Under the pieces are notes generated by a model that did not search any database, was not told the DNA's origin, and saw nothing but the letters and a program-made list of their open reading frames with translations. A DNA stretch of 64,000 bases, from NCBI RefSeq assembly GCF_016862175.1, contig NZ_BOML01000013.1, positions 62,001-126,000 of the forward strand, in the 5' to 3' direction. The stretch comes from Paractinoplanes durhamensis (lineage in GTDB: Bacteria; Actinomycetota; Actinomycetes; Mycobacteriales; Micromonosporaceae). The position numbers and the translations under genes are program-made. How positions within the stretch are numbered: the first letter of the stretch is position 1; each line of letters begins with the position of its first letter. Shown piece by piece: positions 43,729 through 52,965 of this stretch.

Positions 43729-43896
43729 GCGCTCACCGCACCGAGAGCGACGCCGCCTCGACCGGCCCGGACGATGCGGCTCATGCGTTCACCGCCACGA
43801 GAGCGACGCCGCCCCGGCCGGCCTGGACGATGCGGCTCATGCGCTCGCCGCCACCGGATCGGCGCCGCCTGGGCCTGCGTTGGCGATGCGGCTCAT
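43725..43896 (-). repeat. Three tandem ATGA-coupled 19-codon mini-ORFs upstream of rbsK
   Basis: Frames 43837-43896, 43781-43840 and 43725-43784 (minus strand) each are ATG plus 18 codons plus TGA, with a 56-bp period so that each TGA overlaps the next ATG, the last overlapping rbsK. Peptides are MSRIANAGPGGADPVAASA, MSRIVQAGRGGVALVAVNA and MSRIVRAGRGGVALGAVSA; rbsK itself begins MSRVVVVG. A perfect AAGGAGG lies seven bases before the first ATG. They look like degenerated tandem copies of the rbsK 5' end that keep translational coupling. Confidence 0.75.
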
Positions 43897-44014
43897 GCCG
43901 GCGCCTCCTTCATTTGTCCGCTGATCGCAGCGTAACGCCTGGTGGCGGCATTGCCGGTTACTCGTAACGTTGAGCCAGGGGCGATGTGGTTCATGACTCG
44001 ATGTGGAGATCGGA

Positions 44015-44656
44015 ATGGACGCGGCCATCCTGCTGAACTTCACGGCGATCGTCATCTCTGCGGCCGCGCTTGGCGCCTCGTTGCTCATCGGGTTGCGGCA
44101 GGTTCGGGCGGCCCATCAGCAGGTGCATGCGTCGCAGGAATCGAACAACACGCTCGTGGCCATCGAGCTTCTCACCCAGGAATGCCGCAGTGAGCAGTTC
44201 CTGGAGAGTGAGGCCTATGTGGTGCGGCATCTTGCCGACGACCATTCGCCCGAGCGCGGCGTCGACGGGCTGCCGGTCGATGCGTGGAAACACGCCACGC
44301 GGATGGGGCTGTACTACTCCAGCCTCGGGATCATGTCGAAGCTCGGAGCGATCGATCAGGCGCTGCTGATCAGTTCCACGCACTATCGGGTGCGCCGGTG
44401 CTGGAAGATTCTGGAGCCCTACATCCTTCGCGAGCGGGAGATCAGGAAGTCCACGTACATGGCCTATTTCGAGCATCTCGCGGCGGTCGCCGGGGACGCC
44501 GACCTGCCGGGACTGCACCGGGAATTGGGGCTCGAGCAGATCGGCAGCCGGTCGGCGGAGTTCGCTGCCGAATTCGACCAGGCGGCCGTGGATCGGGCTC
44601 CGGCGCCGGCCCGCCGGCGCCGCCTGCCGGTCCGCTTCCGGCAGCGGAACGCCTGA
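44015..44656 (+). CDS. DUF4760-like protein with one N-terminal membrane segment
   Basis: The 213-residue product begins with a membrane helix (about 5-28) and continues with a mainly helical cytosolic domain ('ALLIGLRQVRAAHQQVHASQ' type coiled region, then 'AYVVRHLADDHSPERG' and 'MGLYYSSLGIMSKLGAIDQA'). Single-helix proteins of this kind (DUF4760) are widespread and of unknown function. The ATG at 44015 follows GGAG with seven bases; GTG 44003 is an alternative. It is divergent from the rbsK mini-ORF leader. Confidence 0.7.
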   Translation: MDAAILLNFTAIVISAAALGASLLIGLRQVRAAHQQVHASQESNNTLVAIELLTQECRSEQFLESEAYVVRHLADDHSPERGVDGLPVDAWKHATRMGLYYSSLGIMSKLGAIDQALLISSTHYRVRRCWKILEPYILREREIRKSTYMAYFEHLAAVAGDADLPGLHRELGLEQIGSRSAEFAAEFDQAAVDRAPAPARRRRLPVRFRQRNA

Positions 44657-44707
44657 CGTTCGCCGGTCTTCGCCCGGTCGCGACCGGCAGAGGCCCTTAC
44701 GGGGTTT

Positions 44708-45571
44708 GTGGTCGCGGAATTCAGGGTGACGTCGGAGTTGATGCCGGATGGCCTGGAGGTGGTGAACGACCAGGCTCGATGCATGGTGGTCAACGGGGGG
44801 ACGCGGCTGCGGCCGCAGGTGGACACGGTCGAGCGGGTGCGGCTGCTGCCGCAGGTGGCGGTCATGATGGCGGCCGTCGCGGCGTATTTCTTGGTTCGGG
44901 GGGCCACCCAGGCGGCCACTGTCGAGGCGGTGCGTAACGCGCATCTGGTGGTCGATGTCGAACGCGCGCTCGGGCTCTTTCGCGAGCCTGGGTGGCAGGC
45001 CTCGGTGATGAGCATGCCGTTCCTGCGTACGGTGCTGAACGACATCTACATCTGGGGTCATTGGCCGGTCATCGCGGTGACGCTGATCTGGCTGGCGCGG
45101 CGGCATCCCGCCGTCTATCTGCGGGCCCGGGACACGATGCTGCTGTCCGGCGGGATCGGTCTGGTCATCTTCGCCACGTTTCCGGTGGCGCCGCCGCGGC
45201 TGGCCGGTCTCGGCATGGCCGACACCGTCACCGCCGGGGCGCATGCCTACCGGGTGTTGCAGCCGGCCATGTTCACCAACCAGTACGCCGCCATGCCGAG
45301 CCTGCACGTCGGCTGGGACCTGGTCATGGGGCTGGCCATCGCGGCCGCGTCCCGGCACGTGCTGCTGCGGCTGATCGCGGTCACCCTGCCGGTGGCCATG
45401 GTGATCACCGTGCTGTGCACCGCGAACCACTACCTCGTCGACGCGATCGCCGGGGCCGCCCTGACCTCGCTGTGCTGGGTGATCGTCGGGGCAGTGCGGC
45501 GGGCCGGCCGGGTGGAAGCGCTGCCACCGGAGGAGGTCGAGCGGCCGCTGGTCCTGGCCGGGCAGCGCTGA
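44708..45571 (+). CDS. PAP2-superfamily membrane phosphatase/phosphotransferase
   Basis: The product has up to 287 residues and about six membrane helices. 'MPSLHVGWD' near residue 198 and 'TANHYLVDAIAGAA' near 238 are the second and third PAP2 motifs with the catalytic His residues, in the variant PSxH used by inositol-phosphorylceramide-synthase/AUR1-like members. It probably removes or transfers a phosphate or phospho-alcohol on a lipid at the outer membrane face. The start is uncertain: GTG 44708 is the longest choice, with ATG 44741 or GTG 44762 possible. Confidence 0.85.
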   Translation: MVAEFRVTSELMPDGLEVVNDQARCMVVNGGTRLRPQVDTVERVRLLPQVAVMMAAVAAYFLVRGATQAATVEAVRNAHLVVDVERALGLFREPGWQASVMSMPFLRTVLNDIYIWGHWPVIAVTLIWLARRHPAVYLRARDTMLLSGGIGLVIFATFPVAPPRLAGLGMADTVTAGAHAYRVLQPAMFTNQYAAMPSLHVGWDLVMGLAIAAASRHVLLRLIAVTLPVAMVITVLCTANHYLVDAIAGAALTSLCWVIVGAVRRAGRVEALPPEEVERPLVLAGQR

Positions 45572-45587
45572 GCGGCGTACGCCGGAC

Positions 45588-45636
45588 TTGCATTTATTTG
45601 CATCGATTGACCTGGTCCGTGCGCGGGTCGTAGGTT
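45588..45636 (+). promoter_or_regulatory. Promoter region of the pectin methylesterase gene
   Basis: TTGACC (45607-45612), an 18-bp spacer and TAGGTT (45631-45636) fit the main actinomycete sigma factor. Immediately upstream the repeat TTGCATTTATTTGCAT (about 45589-45604), rare AT-rich sequence here, could bind an activator or repressor. The rest of 45572-45818 is leader of about 175 bases with no other gene. Confidence 0.55.
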
Positions 45637-45818
45637 TTGGGTGCTCGACCGGCACCTCGACGTCGTTGAGGGTGGTTCTCCCCGACCGGTGCCGGCCTGC
45701 CGATACCGCCGTTCGGCCGTGCCCCGTGATCCACCGTCGCGGAGCATCGGCCGGCGCGATGCGACGGCGGTACGGCGCCTACCCGCTTCCGCACGAAGCA
45801 CGAACGAGGAGATCTACC

Positions 45819-46787
45819 GTGCCCAGAATCGTGAAATGGTCGGCCGCGCTCGCCGTGGTCGTCGGCGGCACCGCCGCCGTCGTCGGCGTGACCGCTCTGT
45901 CCTCCGCGGCCGCCACCACCCTGACCGTCGCCGCCGACGGCACCGGCCAGTACAAGACCGTGCAGGCCGCGGTCAACGCGGTCGCCGCCAACAACGCCAG
46001 CCGGGCCACCATCAACATCAAGGCCGGCACCTACCGGGAGATCGTCGTCGTCCCGTCGAACAAGCCGTACATCACGCTGAACGGCACCGGCTCCGGGCCG
46101 AGCAATGTGGTGATCGTCAACAACCGCAGCAACGCCGGCGGTTACGGCACCTTCGGTAGCGCAACGGTGACGGTCAACGCGAAGGAGTTCGTCGCGACCA
46201 ACCTGACCTTCTCCAACGACTACGGCACCGGCAGCCAGGCCGTCGCGATCAACATGAACGGCGACAAGGGCATCTACAAGAACGTCCGGTTCCTCGGCAA
46301 CCAGGACACCCTGCTGGCCAACACCCAACGGCAATACATCGCCAACTCGTACGTCGAGGGCACCGTCGACTTCATCTTCGGCGACGCCACCGCGGTCTTC
46401 AACGCCACGTCGATCTACGAGAAGCGCTCCACCGGCGGCCCGCTGACGGCAGCCCGGACGCCGTCGGGCAACACCTACGGCTTCCTGATCTACAAGAGCA
46501 CGATCACCGGCGCGACCAACAACACCACCCAGCTCGGCCGCCCGTGGGGTGCGACCGCGCAGGTGCTGTTCCGCGAGTCCTCGCTCAGCGCCACCATCGC
46601 GACCTCGCAGCCGTGGATCGACATGTCCAGCAACTCGTGGAAGAACGCCCGCTTCTTCGAGTACAAGAACACCGGCTCGGGCGCGACCACCAACAGCAAC
46701 CGCCCGCAGATGAGCGACTCGACCGCGGCCAACTACACCCCGCAGAAGTACCTGGCCGGGTCGGACGGCTGGAACCCGATCGGCTGA
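45819..46787 (+). CDS. Secreted pectin methylesterase (CE8)
   Basis: The 322-residue enzyme has a signal peptide ('ALAVVVGGTAAVVGVTALSS', cleavage near 'SSAAA') and a right-handed beta-helix with all CE8 motifs: 'QAVAINMNGD' (Gln), 'GNQDTLL' (Gln-Asp), 'VDFIFGDATAVF' (Asp nucleophile) and 'LGRPWG' (Arg, Trp). It removes methyl groups from plant pectin outside the cell. The GTG start follows GAGGAG by seven bases. No pectate lyase is adjacent, but an oligosaccharide importer begins at 62079. It has its own promoter and terminator. Confidence 0.94.
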   Translation: MPRIVKWSAALAVVVGGTAAVVGVTALSSAAATTLTVAADGTGQYKTVQAAVNAVAANNASRATINIKAGTYREIVVVPSNKPYITLNGTGSGPSNVVIVNNRSNAGGYGTFGSATVTVNAKEFVATNLTFSNDYGTGSQAVAINMNGDKGIYKNVRFLGNQDTLLANTQRQYIANSYVEGTVDFIFGDATAVFNATSIYEKRSTGGPLTAARTPSGNTYGFLIYKSTITGATNNTTQLGRPWGATAQVLFRESSLSATIATSQPWIDMSSNSWKNARFFEYKNTGSGATTNSNRPQMSDSTAANYTPQKYLAGSDGWNPIG

Positions 46788-46793
46788 CGAACA

Positions 46794-46825
46794 GGCCCCG
46801 CCCGCCGGGAACGGTGGGCGGGGCC
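46794..46825. terminator. Hairpin terminator after pectin methylesterase
   Basis: Arms 46794-46807 and 46812-46825 (GGCCCCGCCCGCCG with its complement, one G-T wobble) enclose a GGAA loop seven bases after the stop. Strong GC stem without T run. It also lies at the end of the minus-strand COG4705 remnant. Confidence 0.8.
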
Positions 46826-46857
46826 CAAACCTTGCTCGCCGCATTGGCCAGGGATGG

Positions 46858-47350
46858 TTCGTCACGCCGGCTGACCGTCAGGTAAAACACGACGAGGGAG
46901 ATCGCGGCGAGCCCGAACAGGCTGGTCAGGGCCGTGCCGAACCAGAGGCCGCCGAGGTCGCCGAGGAACCCGCCGACGGGGCGCGCGACAACGTAGGCGA
47001 CCCAGAAAGCGATCGCCGAGCCGCTCCCGGTGAAGTGATGCACGGACCGCACGGCAATGATCAGAACCCGAACAAGAATCGCGGTGCCCGCGTAGCCGGG
47101 GGTGAGCGCCTCGTCGCCCGCATGTCCGGCAGCCGATCCGAGTTCGAAGGTGAACAGGACGGCGAGCCAGGAGAACGCCGCCCGGCGGCCGGTGTCGACC
47201 GTGCTGATCGACACGGTTCGCTCGGTCAGGAACCAGGCCGTCAGGGTCACGGCGAGCAGAACGGCGAAGGCCACGGTGGTCGTGTCCGGCGAGACGGCGA
47301 AGATCTCGATCACGTTGTCGGCGACGAGGGTGCCGAACACGCTGACCAGG
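46858..47350 (-). pseudogene. Truncated COG4705-type membrane protein
   Basis: About 165 codons on the minus strand match the C-terminal two thirds of COG4705 membrane proteins: 'SVFGTLVADNVIEI', 'TERTVSISTVDTGRRAAFSW', 'FWVAYVVARPVGGFLGDLGG' and a closing 'FYLTVSRRDEP'. The intact relative at 56632-57465 and the broken one at 57620 show the same landmarks. The N-terminal third, start codon and natural stop are missing; the 5' side runs into the opposite-strand flippase-like gene. It is a remnant without likely function. Confidence 0.75.
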
Positions 47351-47391
47351 CGGATCGCGCCGCCCGCCGCCGGGGCTGGTGGAAGCTTCCG

Positions 47392-48300
47392 GTGCTTGCC
47401 CTGGCCGGGTGTCTCGCGGTGTACGAGCTGCACGGCCATCTGCCGGACGCCGCCTCGACGTGGGCCGTGCTGCGCCAGGCGAGCCTGGGCTGGCTGGTCG
47501 CGGCCGTGGTGCTGCAGGTCCTGTCGATGGTGGCGTTCGCCGAGCAGGAGCGCCGGTTGCTGGGTGCGTTCGGGGTGGCGATGCCGGCCCGGACCTCCGT
47601 CGCGGTGACGTTCGCCCGGTCGGCGATGGCCACCGGGTTGCCGGGTGGGTCGGCGGTCGCGGCCGCGTACGGCTTCCGGCAGTTCCGGTCCCGGGGCGCG
47701 AGTCGCTCGGTCGCCGGGACGGTCACCGTGCTCTGCGGCGTCGCCTCGTTCTCCGGCCTCGCCGTGCTCTACGCCGGGGACGCCGTGGTCCGGGCCGGGA
47801 CGCTCGTCGCGGCCGCCATCACGGTTCTCGTCCCGGCCCTGCTGGTGCTGGTGGTGCGGCGGATCCGGCGCAGCTCGCCGCCGGCGGACACCACATCGGG
47901 GCTGCGGCGGACCATCCACGAGACCGCCGTGCTGGCCGCGATGATCCCGGCCCGGCGATGGCTGGTCGTGCTGGCCCTCGCCACCGTGAACTGGCTCTGC
48001 GACCTGCTCTGCCTGCTGGCCTGTCTGCACGCGGTCGGCCTGTCGGTCCCGGTGCCGGTGGTCGGCGCCGCCTATCTGGGTGCCCAGCTGGCCCGGCAGA
48101 TCCCGGCCACCGCCGGCGGGCTCGGCGTGATCGAGGCCGGCCTGATCCTCGCGATGACCACCACCGGCCACGCGCCGGCCGCCGCGGCGGCGGCCGGTGT
48201 CCTGACCTACCGCCTCATGTCCTGCTGGGCGCTGCTCCCGGTGGGCGCCGCCTGCTGGGCCGGCCTGCGCAATCACTCGACCATCAAGGAGAACGCATGA
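47392..48300 (+). CDS. LPG-synthase-type membrane protein (UPF0104), perhaps 5'-truncated
   Basis: A 302-residue frame with about eight membrane helices and UPF0104 landmarks 'FARSAMATGLPGGSAVAAAY', 'YGFRQFRSRGASRS' and 'QIPATAGGLGVIEAGLILAM'. Family members usually have 10-25 more residues at the N-terminus; here that part joins the opposite-strand COG4705 remnant near 47350-47390. GTG 47392 after GGTGGAAG could still start translation. The gene ends ATGA, and a coupled start (ATGAACGACGGACG) at 48297 is cut off after about nine codons, so its downstream partner was lost. Possibly non-functional. Confidence 0.65.
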   Translation: MLALAGCLAVYELHGHLPDAASTWAVLRQASLGWLVAAVVLQVLSMVAFAEQERRLLGAFGVAMPARTSVAVTFARSAMATGLPGGSAVAAAYGFRQFRSRGASRSVAGTVTVLCGVASFSGLAVLYAGDAVVRAGTLVAAAITVLVPALLVLVVRRIRRSSPPADTTSGLRRTIHETAVLAAMIPARRWLVVLALATVNWLCDLLCLLACLHAVGLSVPVPVVGAAYLGAQLARQIPATAGGLGVIEAGLILAMTTTGHAPAAAAAAGVLTYRLMSCWALLPVGAACWAGLRNHSTIKENA

Positions 48301-48320
48301 ACGACGGACGTATCCCTGAG

Positions 48321-48650
48321 TCAGCCCAGGTAGATGGCCGAGCTGGCCATGGCCGCCCAGGTGAAACCGGCGCCGAGCAGGAACCGGTCGGAGACGAACA
48401 GGTGAGCAGGAACCAGCTGGACATCGGCACCCGGGCGGCGAGTGCACCGGCCACCGGCCGCAGCAGGAACCCGCCGGCGATGGCCAGAATGTCGGCGAGC
48501 GGCCGCGAGGACCGCCCGCCGAGAGCGAAGCCGCCCGCGGTGTCCTGCATCTTGAAGACGGAGTTGAAGGTGGCGACGAGCTTGCCGGCGTCGGCGGCCG
48601 GCACCGCCGAGGTGCCGGGCCAGGCCGATCCGCCCGCGACCACGGAGCTG
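48321..48650 (-). pseudogene. Frameshifted fragment resembling UbiA-type prenyltransferase pieces
   Basis: The 364-bp space between 48300 and 48665 holds two minus-strand pieces. One frame has 'PLADILAIAGGFLLRPVAGA' and 'AARVPMSSWFLL', very like the central part of decaprenyl-phosphate phosphoribosyltransferase (UbiA family). The other, ending in a natural stop at 48321, reads 'GAGFTWAAMASSAIYLG', like the first UbiA half. Frame and order do not fit one protein, so this is scrambled debris; the family call is tentative. Confidence 0.4.
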
Positions 48651-48664
48651 AACAGGCGCTGAAG

Positions 48665-49819
48665 CTACCGCTGGGCCGGCAGCCGGACGATCACGGTCAG
48701 CCCGCCGCCGGGGCGGGCGCCGGCGGTCGCGCTGCCGCCGTGCGCGGCCGCGATCGAGGCGACGATCGCCAGCCCGAGCCCGAAGCCGCCGTCGCCGGTG
48801 CGTTCCTGCAGGCGGCGGAACGGCTCGAACAGGCCGCCGGCGTCGCCGGCGGCGATCGGCGGGCCGGTGTTGGCCACCGTCAGCACGACGTGCGTGTCGT
48901 CGACGCCGGTGCTGACCCAGACGTCGCCGTCGGGCACGTTGTAGCGCAGCGCGTTGTCGATGAGGTTGGCGGCGAGCCGTTCGAGCAGGATCGGATCGCC
49001 GCCGGTCGGGGCGGGCGCCAGCGCGGCGTGCAGGCGGGCCGCACCGCTCTCGGCGGCACCGGCGTCGATCGCGTCCTCGGTCACCGTGGCCAGGTCGACC
49101 GGCTCCTGGCCGAACCCGCCCTGATCGGTGCGGGCGAGGGTGAGCAGCGCGTCGATCAGCGACTGGGCCTGGCCGACGGCGGTGCGCACGTCGCGGCCCA
49201 TGCCGACCAGTTCCGCGGGGGTCGGCTCGGGCTTGGCCAGCACCACGTCGACGGCGGCCCGCATGACGGTCAGCGGGGTGCGCAGCTCGTGGCCGGCGTT
49301 GGCGATGAACCGGCGCCGGCTGTCGAACGAGGCCTCCAGCCGGCCGAGCATGTCGTCGAACGTGTCGGCCAGCTCCCGCAGCTCGTCGCGCGGGCCGGGC
49401 AGCGCCAGCCGGGCGGACAGATTTTCCTCGGAGGCGTTGCGGGCCGCCTCGGTGATCCGGTGCACCGGCCGCAGCACCCGGCCGGCGACCAGCCAGCCGG
49501 CCACCACCGCCAGGAGCGTCACCACCGCGAGAGTGCCGAGCGAATACCACAGCAGGCGGTCGAGGATGGCCTCGCGCTGGGTGTTCGCGCCGGTCATGAC
49601 GCCTTCCTGGTAGGCCGCCTTGCACTTGGACAGCAGCGCCGGGTCGGAGTCGGCCGACGCCCGTTCGCAACTCTCCACGAAGTCGGCCGGCACCGTACCC
49701 TTCGACGTGGACTGCGGCAGATTCGTGGCGACCAGTCCGTAGGTGATCGCCACCAGGATCGCGCCGCACACCGCGAACAACCCGCAGTAGAGCAGGGTGA
49801 GCCGGATCCGCACGGTCAC
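48665..49819 (-). CDS. Two-component sensor histidine kinase
   Basis: The 384-residue kinase has two membrane helices (about 5-25 and 115-137) around an extracytoplasmic loop with two Cys, a HAMP linker, the H-box 'NAGHELRTPLTVMRAAVDV' near 175, N-box 'LIDNALRYNVPDG' and G-boxes ending 'GFGLGLAIVASIAAAHGG'. GTG 49819 overlaps the regulator stop (GTGA). With the divergent exporter operon 50578-54146 it forms the common arrangement in which a two-component system controls an antimicrobial-compound exporter. Confidence 0.9.
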   Translation of the reverse strand: MTVRIRLTLLYCGLFAVCGAILVAITYGLVATNLPQSTSKGTVPADFVESCERASADSDPALLSKCKAAYQEGVMTGANTQREAILDRLLWYSLGTLAVVTLLAVVAGWLVAGRVLRPVHRITEAARNASEENLSARLALPGPRDELRELADTFDDMLGRLEASFDSRRRFIANAGHELRTPLTVMRAAVDVVLAKPEPTPAELVGMGRDVRTAVGQAQSLIDALLTLARTDQGGFGQEPVDLATVTEDAIDAGAAESGAARLHAALAPAPTGGDPILLERLAANLIDNALRYNVPDGDVWVSTGVDDTHVVLTVANTGPPIAAGDAGGLFEPFRRLQERTGDGGFGLGLAIVASIAAAHGGSATAGARPGGGLTVIVRLPAQR

Positions 49820-50463
49820 ATCCGGTACCCCCGTCCGATGACCGTCTCGATCAGCGGCGGCGGCCCGAGCTTGCGCCGCAGCCGGGTCAGGGTCACCGAG
49901 ACGACGTTGCTGAACGGATCGGCGTTGGCGTCCCACACGTGCTCGAGCAGGTCCTCGGCGCTGACCACGCCGCCTTCGGCCGCGATCAGCATCTCCAGCA
50001 CGCCGAATTCCTTGCGGGTCAGCGACAGCGCCTGCCCGGCGCGATCGGCCCGGTGCCGGGCGCGGTCCACGGTCAGGTCACGGTGGCGGATCACCGGCGG
50101 AGTTGAGGGGGTACGCCGGGACAGCGCGCGGATCCGGGCGACGAGCTCGACAAACGCGAACGGCTTGCCGAGATAGTCGTCGGCGCCCAGCTCCAGGCCG
50201 CCGACCCGGTCGTCGACCGACGTCGCCGCGGTCAGCAGCAGGATCCGGGCGGGTGCCCCGGCCGACAGGCTCCGGCACACGTGGTCGCCGTGCACCACCG
50301 GCAGATCCCGGTCGAGCACGATCACGTCGTAGGCGGTCCCGGCCGCGGCGGTCAGCGCGGCCGCCCCGTCGTGCACGACGTCGACCGCCATCCCGGCGTC
50401 GCGCAGCCCTTCGCCGATCCGGGCGGCCAACGTGACGTGGTCCTCGACCACCAGCACGCGCAT
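49816..50463 (-). CDS. OmpR-family response regulator
   Basis: The 215-residue regulator has an N-terminal receiver (acidic pair in 'LVVEDH', phospho-acceptor Asp in 'DVIVLDRDLP', Lys in 'YLGKPFAF') and a C-terminal winged helix ('LTRKEFGVLEMLI', 'VVSVTLTRLRRKLG', 'IETVIGRGYRM'). The start is ATG 50463, where 'MRVLVVEDH' begins. It is divergent from the exporter operon and likely binds the symmetric site between them. Confidence 0.92.
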   Translation of the reverse strand: MRVLVVEDHVTLAARIGEGLRDAGMAVDVVHDGAAALTAAAGTAYDVIVLDRDLPVVHGDHVCRSLSAGAPARILLLTAATSVDDRVGGLELGADDYLGKPFAFVELVARIRALSRRTPSTPPVIRHRDLTVDRARHRADRAGQALSLTRKEFGVLEMLIAAEGGVVSAEDLLEHVWDANADPFSNVVSVTLTRLRRKLGPPPLIETVIGRGYRM

Positions 50464-50487
50464 GCCGACATTGTGCCCCCGCCGGCG

Positions 50488-50526
50488 TGACATCCGTCGA
50501 ACACGGCGCGTAGCGCTGATGTCATC
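50488..50526. promoter_or_regulatory. Inverted repeat TGACATC-N23-GATGTCA between divergent operons
   Basis: Two 7-bp arms (50488-50494 and 50518-50524) lie in the 114-bp gap between the response-regulator gene and the exporter operon; the right arm is itself the 9-bp palindrome GATGTCATC. This is a plausible binding site for the regulator, by position and symmetry only. Confidence 0.4.
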
Positions 50527-50577
50527 GCCCAGCCGCTAGACCTGTGGCGTCCATCCCATTCGGAACGGGGGCTCACG

Positions 50578-51210
50578 GTGAAACATCTCCCGGCGGCCGC
50601 GACGGCCGCCATCGTCCTGTTCGCTCTCGCCGCATGCAGCGGCGATCCGCCCACCTCGTCGGTGCCGCGCTTGCCGGGAAGCGGCGCCAGCACCACCGCA
50701 ACGACCGGGGGCGACGACAATCCCAACGCTGTCGCCGGCGACAGCGGTGCGGGGCGCCGGGCCAAGCTGCACGCCGCCGCGCAGTGCATCCGCGAGCACG
50801 GGGTGCCCAACTATCAGGACCCGGTGCTGACCGCGGACGGCTACGTCTACACCGACGAGGTGGCCTTCCGGCCGATCGAGGGGCCGCAGATGGAGGCGAT
50901 CCAGACCACCTGTCACGACCTCATCCAGGCGGCCGGCTTCGCCATCCGCGACCAGGGGCCGCCACCGCCGAAGCTGATTCAGGCCGGGGTGAAATCGGCC
51001 CAGTGCATGCGCGCGCACGGCCTGCCGAACTTCAAGGATCCGACCGCCGACAGCCGGTTCGCGCCCGGCAAGGGCTTCGGCATGGACCCCACCTCGATAC
51101 CGCCGGGCGGGAAGCAGAACCCGACCCTGCGGCGCGCCGCGGAGGCCTGCCAGGCGGTGCTGGACGAGGAAGCGGCGGCGTCCAGCCTCGGGAATCTGGG
51201 CAATGCGTAG
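50578..51210 (+). CDS. Lipoprotein with duplicated Cys/His-Gly motif, first gene of exporter operon
   Basis: The 210-residue lipoprotein has a signal peptide with lipobox 'LAACSG'. It contains an internal duplication: 'QCIREHGVPNYQDP' near residue 66 and 'QCMRAHGLPNFKDP' near 141, each followed by another Cys ('TTCHDL', 'EACQAV'). This repeat occurs in actinobacterial lipoproteins encoded next to MacAB-like exporters; the function is not known, perhaps substrate or metal capture. GTG start after GGAACGGGGG. It overlaps the adaptor gene by eight bases. Confidence 0.8.
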   Translation: MKHLPAAATAAIVLFALAACSGDPPTSSVPRLPGSGASTTATTGGDDNPNAVAGDSGAGRRAKLHAAAQCIREHGVPNYQDPVLTADGYVYTDEVAFRPIEGPQMEAIQTTCHDLIQAAGFAIRDQGPPPPKLIQAGVKSAQCMRAHGLPNFKDPTADSRFAPGKGFGMDPTSIPPGGKQNPTLRRAAEACQAVLDEEAAASSLGNLGNA

Positions 51211-52263
51211 GCGGGCCGTGCTCAGCGGGGCGGCGGTCGCGGTGGCCGCGACCGCCGGCACCGGCTGGTGGCTGCGGGGCGATCCGGTGCCGCCGGCGGC
51301 GGCCGTCGTGCCGACCGGCACGACCACCGTCACCCGCACCGACCTGTCGGCCACCGCGAAGATCCCCGGGACCCTCGGCTACACCGGCGCGTACGACGTG
51401 TACTGGCTGGGCACGCCCGGCATCGTGACCTGGCTGCCCCGCCCGGGCCAGGTGATCAGTCGCGGACAGGCGCTGTTCGCCGTCGACGACCAGCCGGTCC
51501 GGCTGCTCTACGGCAACCGGCCGGCCTGGCGCACCCTCTCCCCCGGCATCACCGCCGGGCCGGACGTGCGCCTGCTGGAGACCAACCTCGTCGCGCTCGG
51601 CCACGCGACCACCGCGAACCTCACCGTCGACGGGCGGTTCACCGGCGCCACCTACGCGGCCGTGCGCCGCTGGCAGCGCGCCACCCACCAGCCGGTCACG
51701 GGGCGGCTGGAGCTCGGGTCGGTGGTGTTCCAGCCGGGCCGGCTGCGGGTCGCCGACCTCGCGGTGAAGGCCGGCGGCCGGACCCCGGGCGACGCGGTGG
51801 TGTCCGGGACGTCGACGACGGTCGTGGTCTTGCTGGCCATCCCGGTCACCGACACCCACCTCGTCCACCTGCACGACGCCGTCACCGTCACGATGCCCGG
51901 CGGCGAGACCGTGCCGGGACGGGTGACCGAACTGTCCACCGTGGCCACCGCACCCACCGAGACCGACCTCGGCCGCGGCAACCAGCTGCCGTCGGTGCCG
52001 GCCACCGTCACGCTCGGCCGGCAGATCGCCGCCGCCGGTCTCGACCAGGCACCGGTCGAGGTGCAGGTGGCGACCGCCTCGGCCGCGAATGTGCTGGCCG
52101 TGCCGATCACCGCCCTGGTCGCGCTGGCCGGCGGCGGCTACGGCCTCTATCTGCTCGACGGCGGCCGGCGGCTGGTCGGCGTCGAGCCGGGCCTGTTCGC
52201 CGACACGCTGGTCGAGGTCCGGGGCGACCTCCGGGAGGGCGCGACCGTGGAGGTGCCGGCCGC

Positions 52264-52267
<4 letters not shown>
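51203..52267 (+). CDS. Membrane-fusion-like adaptor with peptidoglycan-binding domain
   Basis: The 354-residue protein has an N-terminal anchor ('RRAVLSGAAVAVAATAGTGW') and begins its domain with 'TTTVTRTDLSATAKIPGTLG', the adaptor barrel strand. Residues 105-160 ('DVRLLETNLVALGHAT', 'FTGATYAAVRRWQRATHQ') are a PG_binding_1 domain, and later strands resemble an HlyD barrel ('VVVLLAIPVTDTHLVHLHDA'). It should link the ABC permease to the cell wall. ATGA overlap with the ATPase gene. Confidence 0.85.

Positions 52268-52961
<694 letters not shown>

Positions 52962-52965
<4 letters not shown>

Noticed and set aside
43837..44088. 83-codon minus-strand frame ending in the first mini-ORF
   Set aside because: The strong ribosome site AAGGAGG is just before ATG 43896, inside this frame; the upstream part lacks a start signal and crosses the divergent promoter region.
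47035..47391. Upstream extension of the UPF0104 gene from ATG 47035
   Set aside because: This stretch is the antisense of a recognisable COG4705 remnant and is rich in Gly/Arg/Glu/Asp without membrane character, so it is not the native N-terminus.
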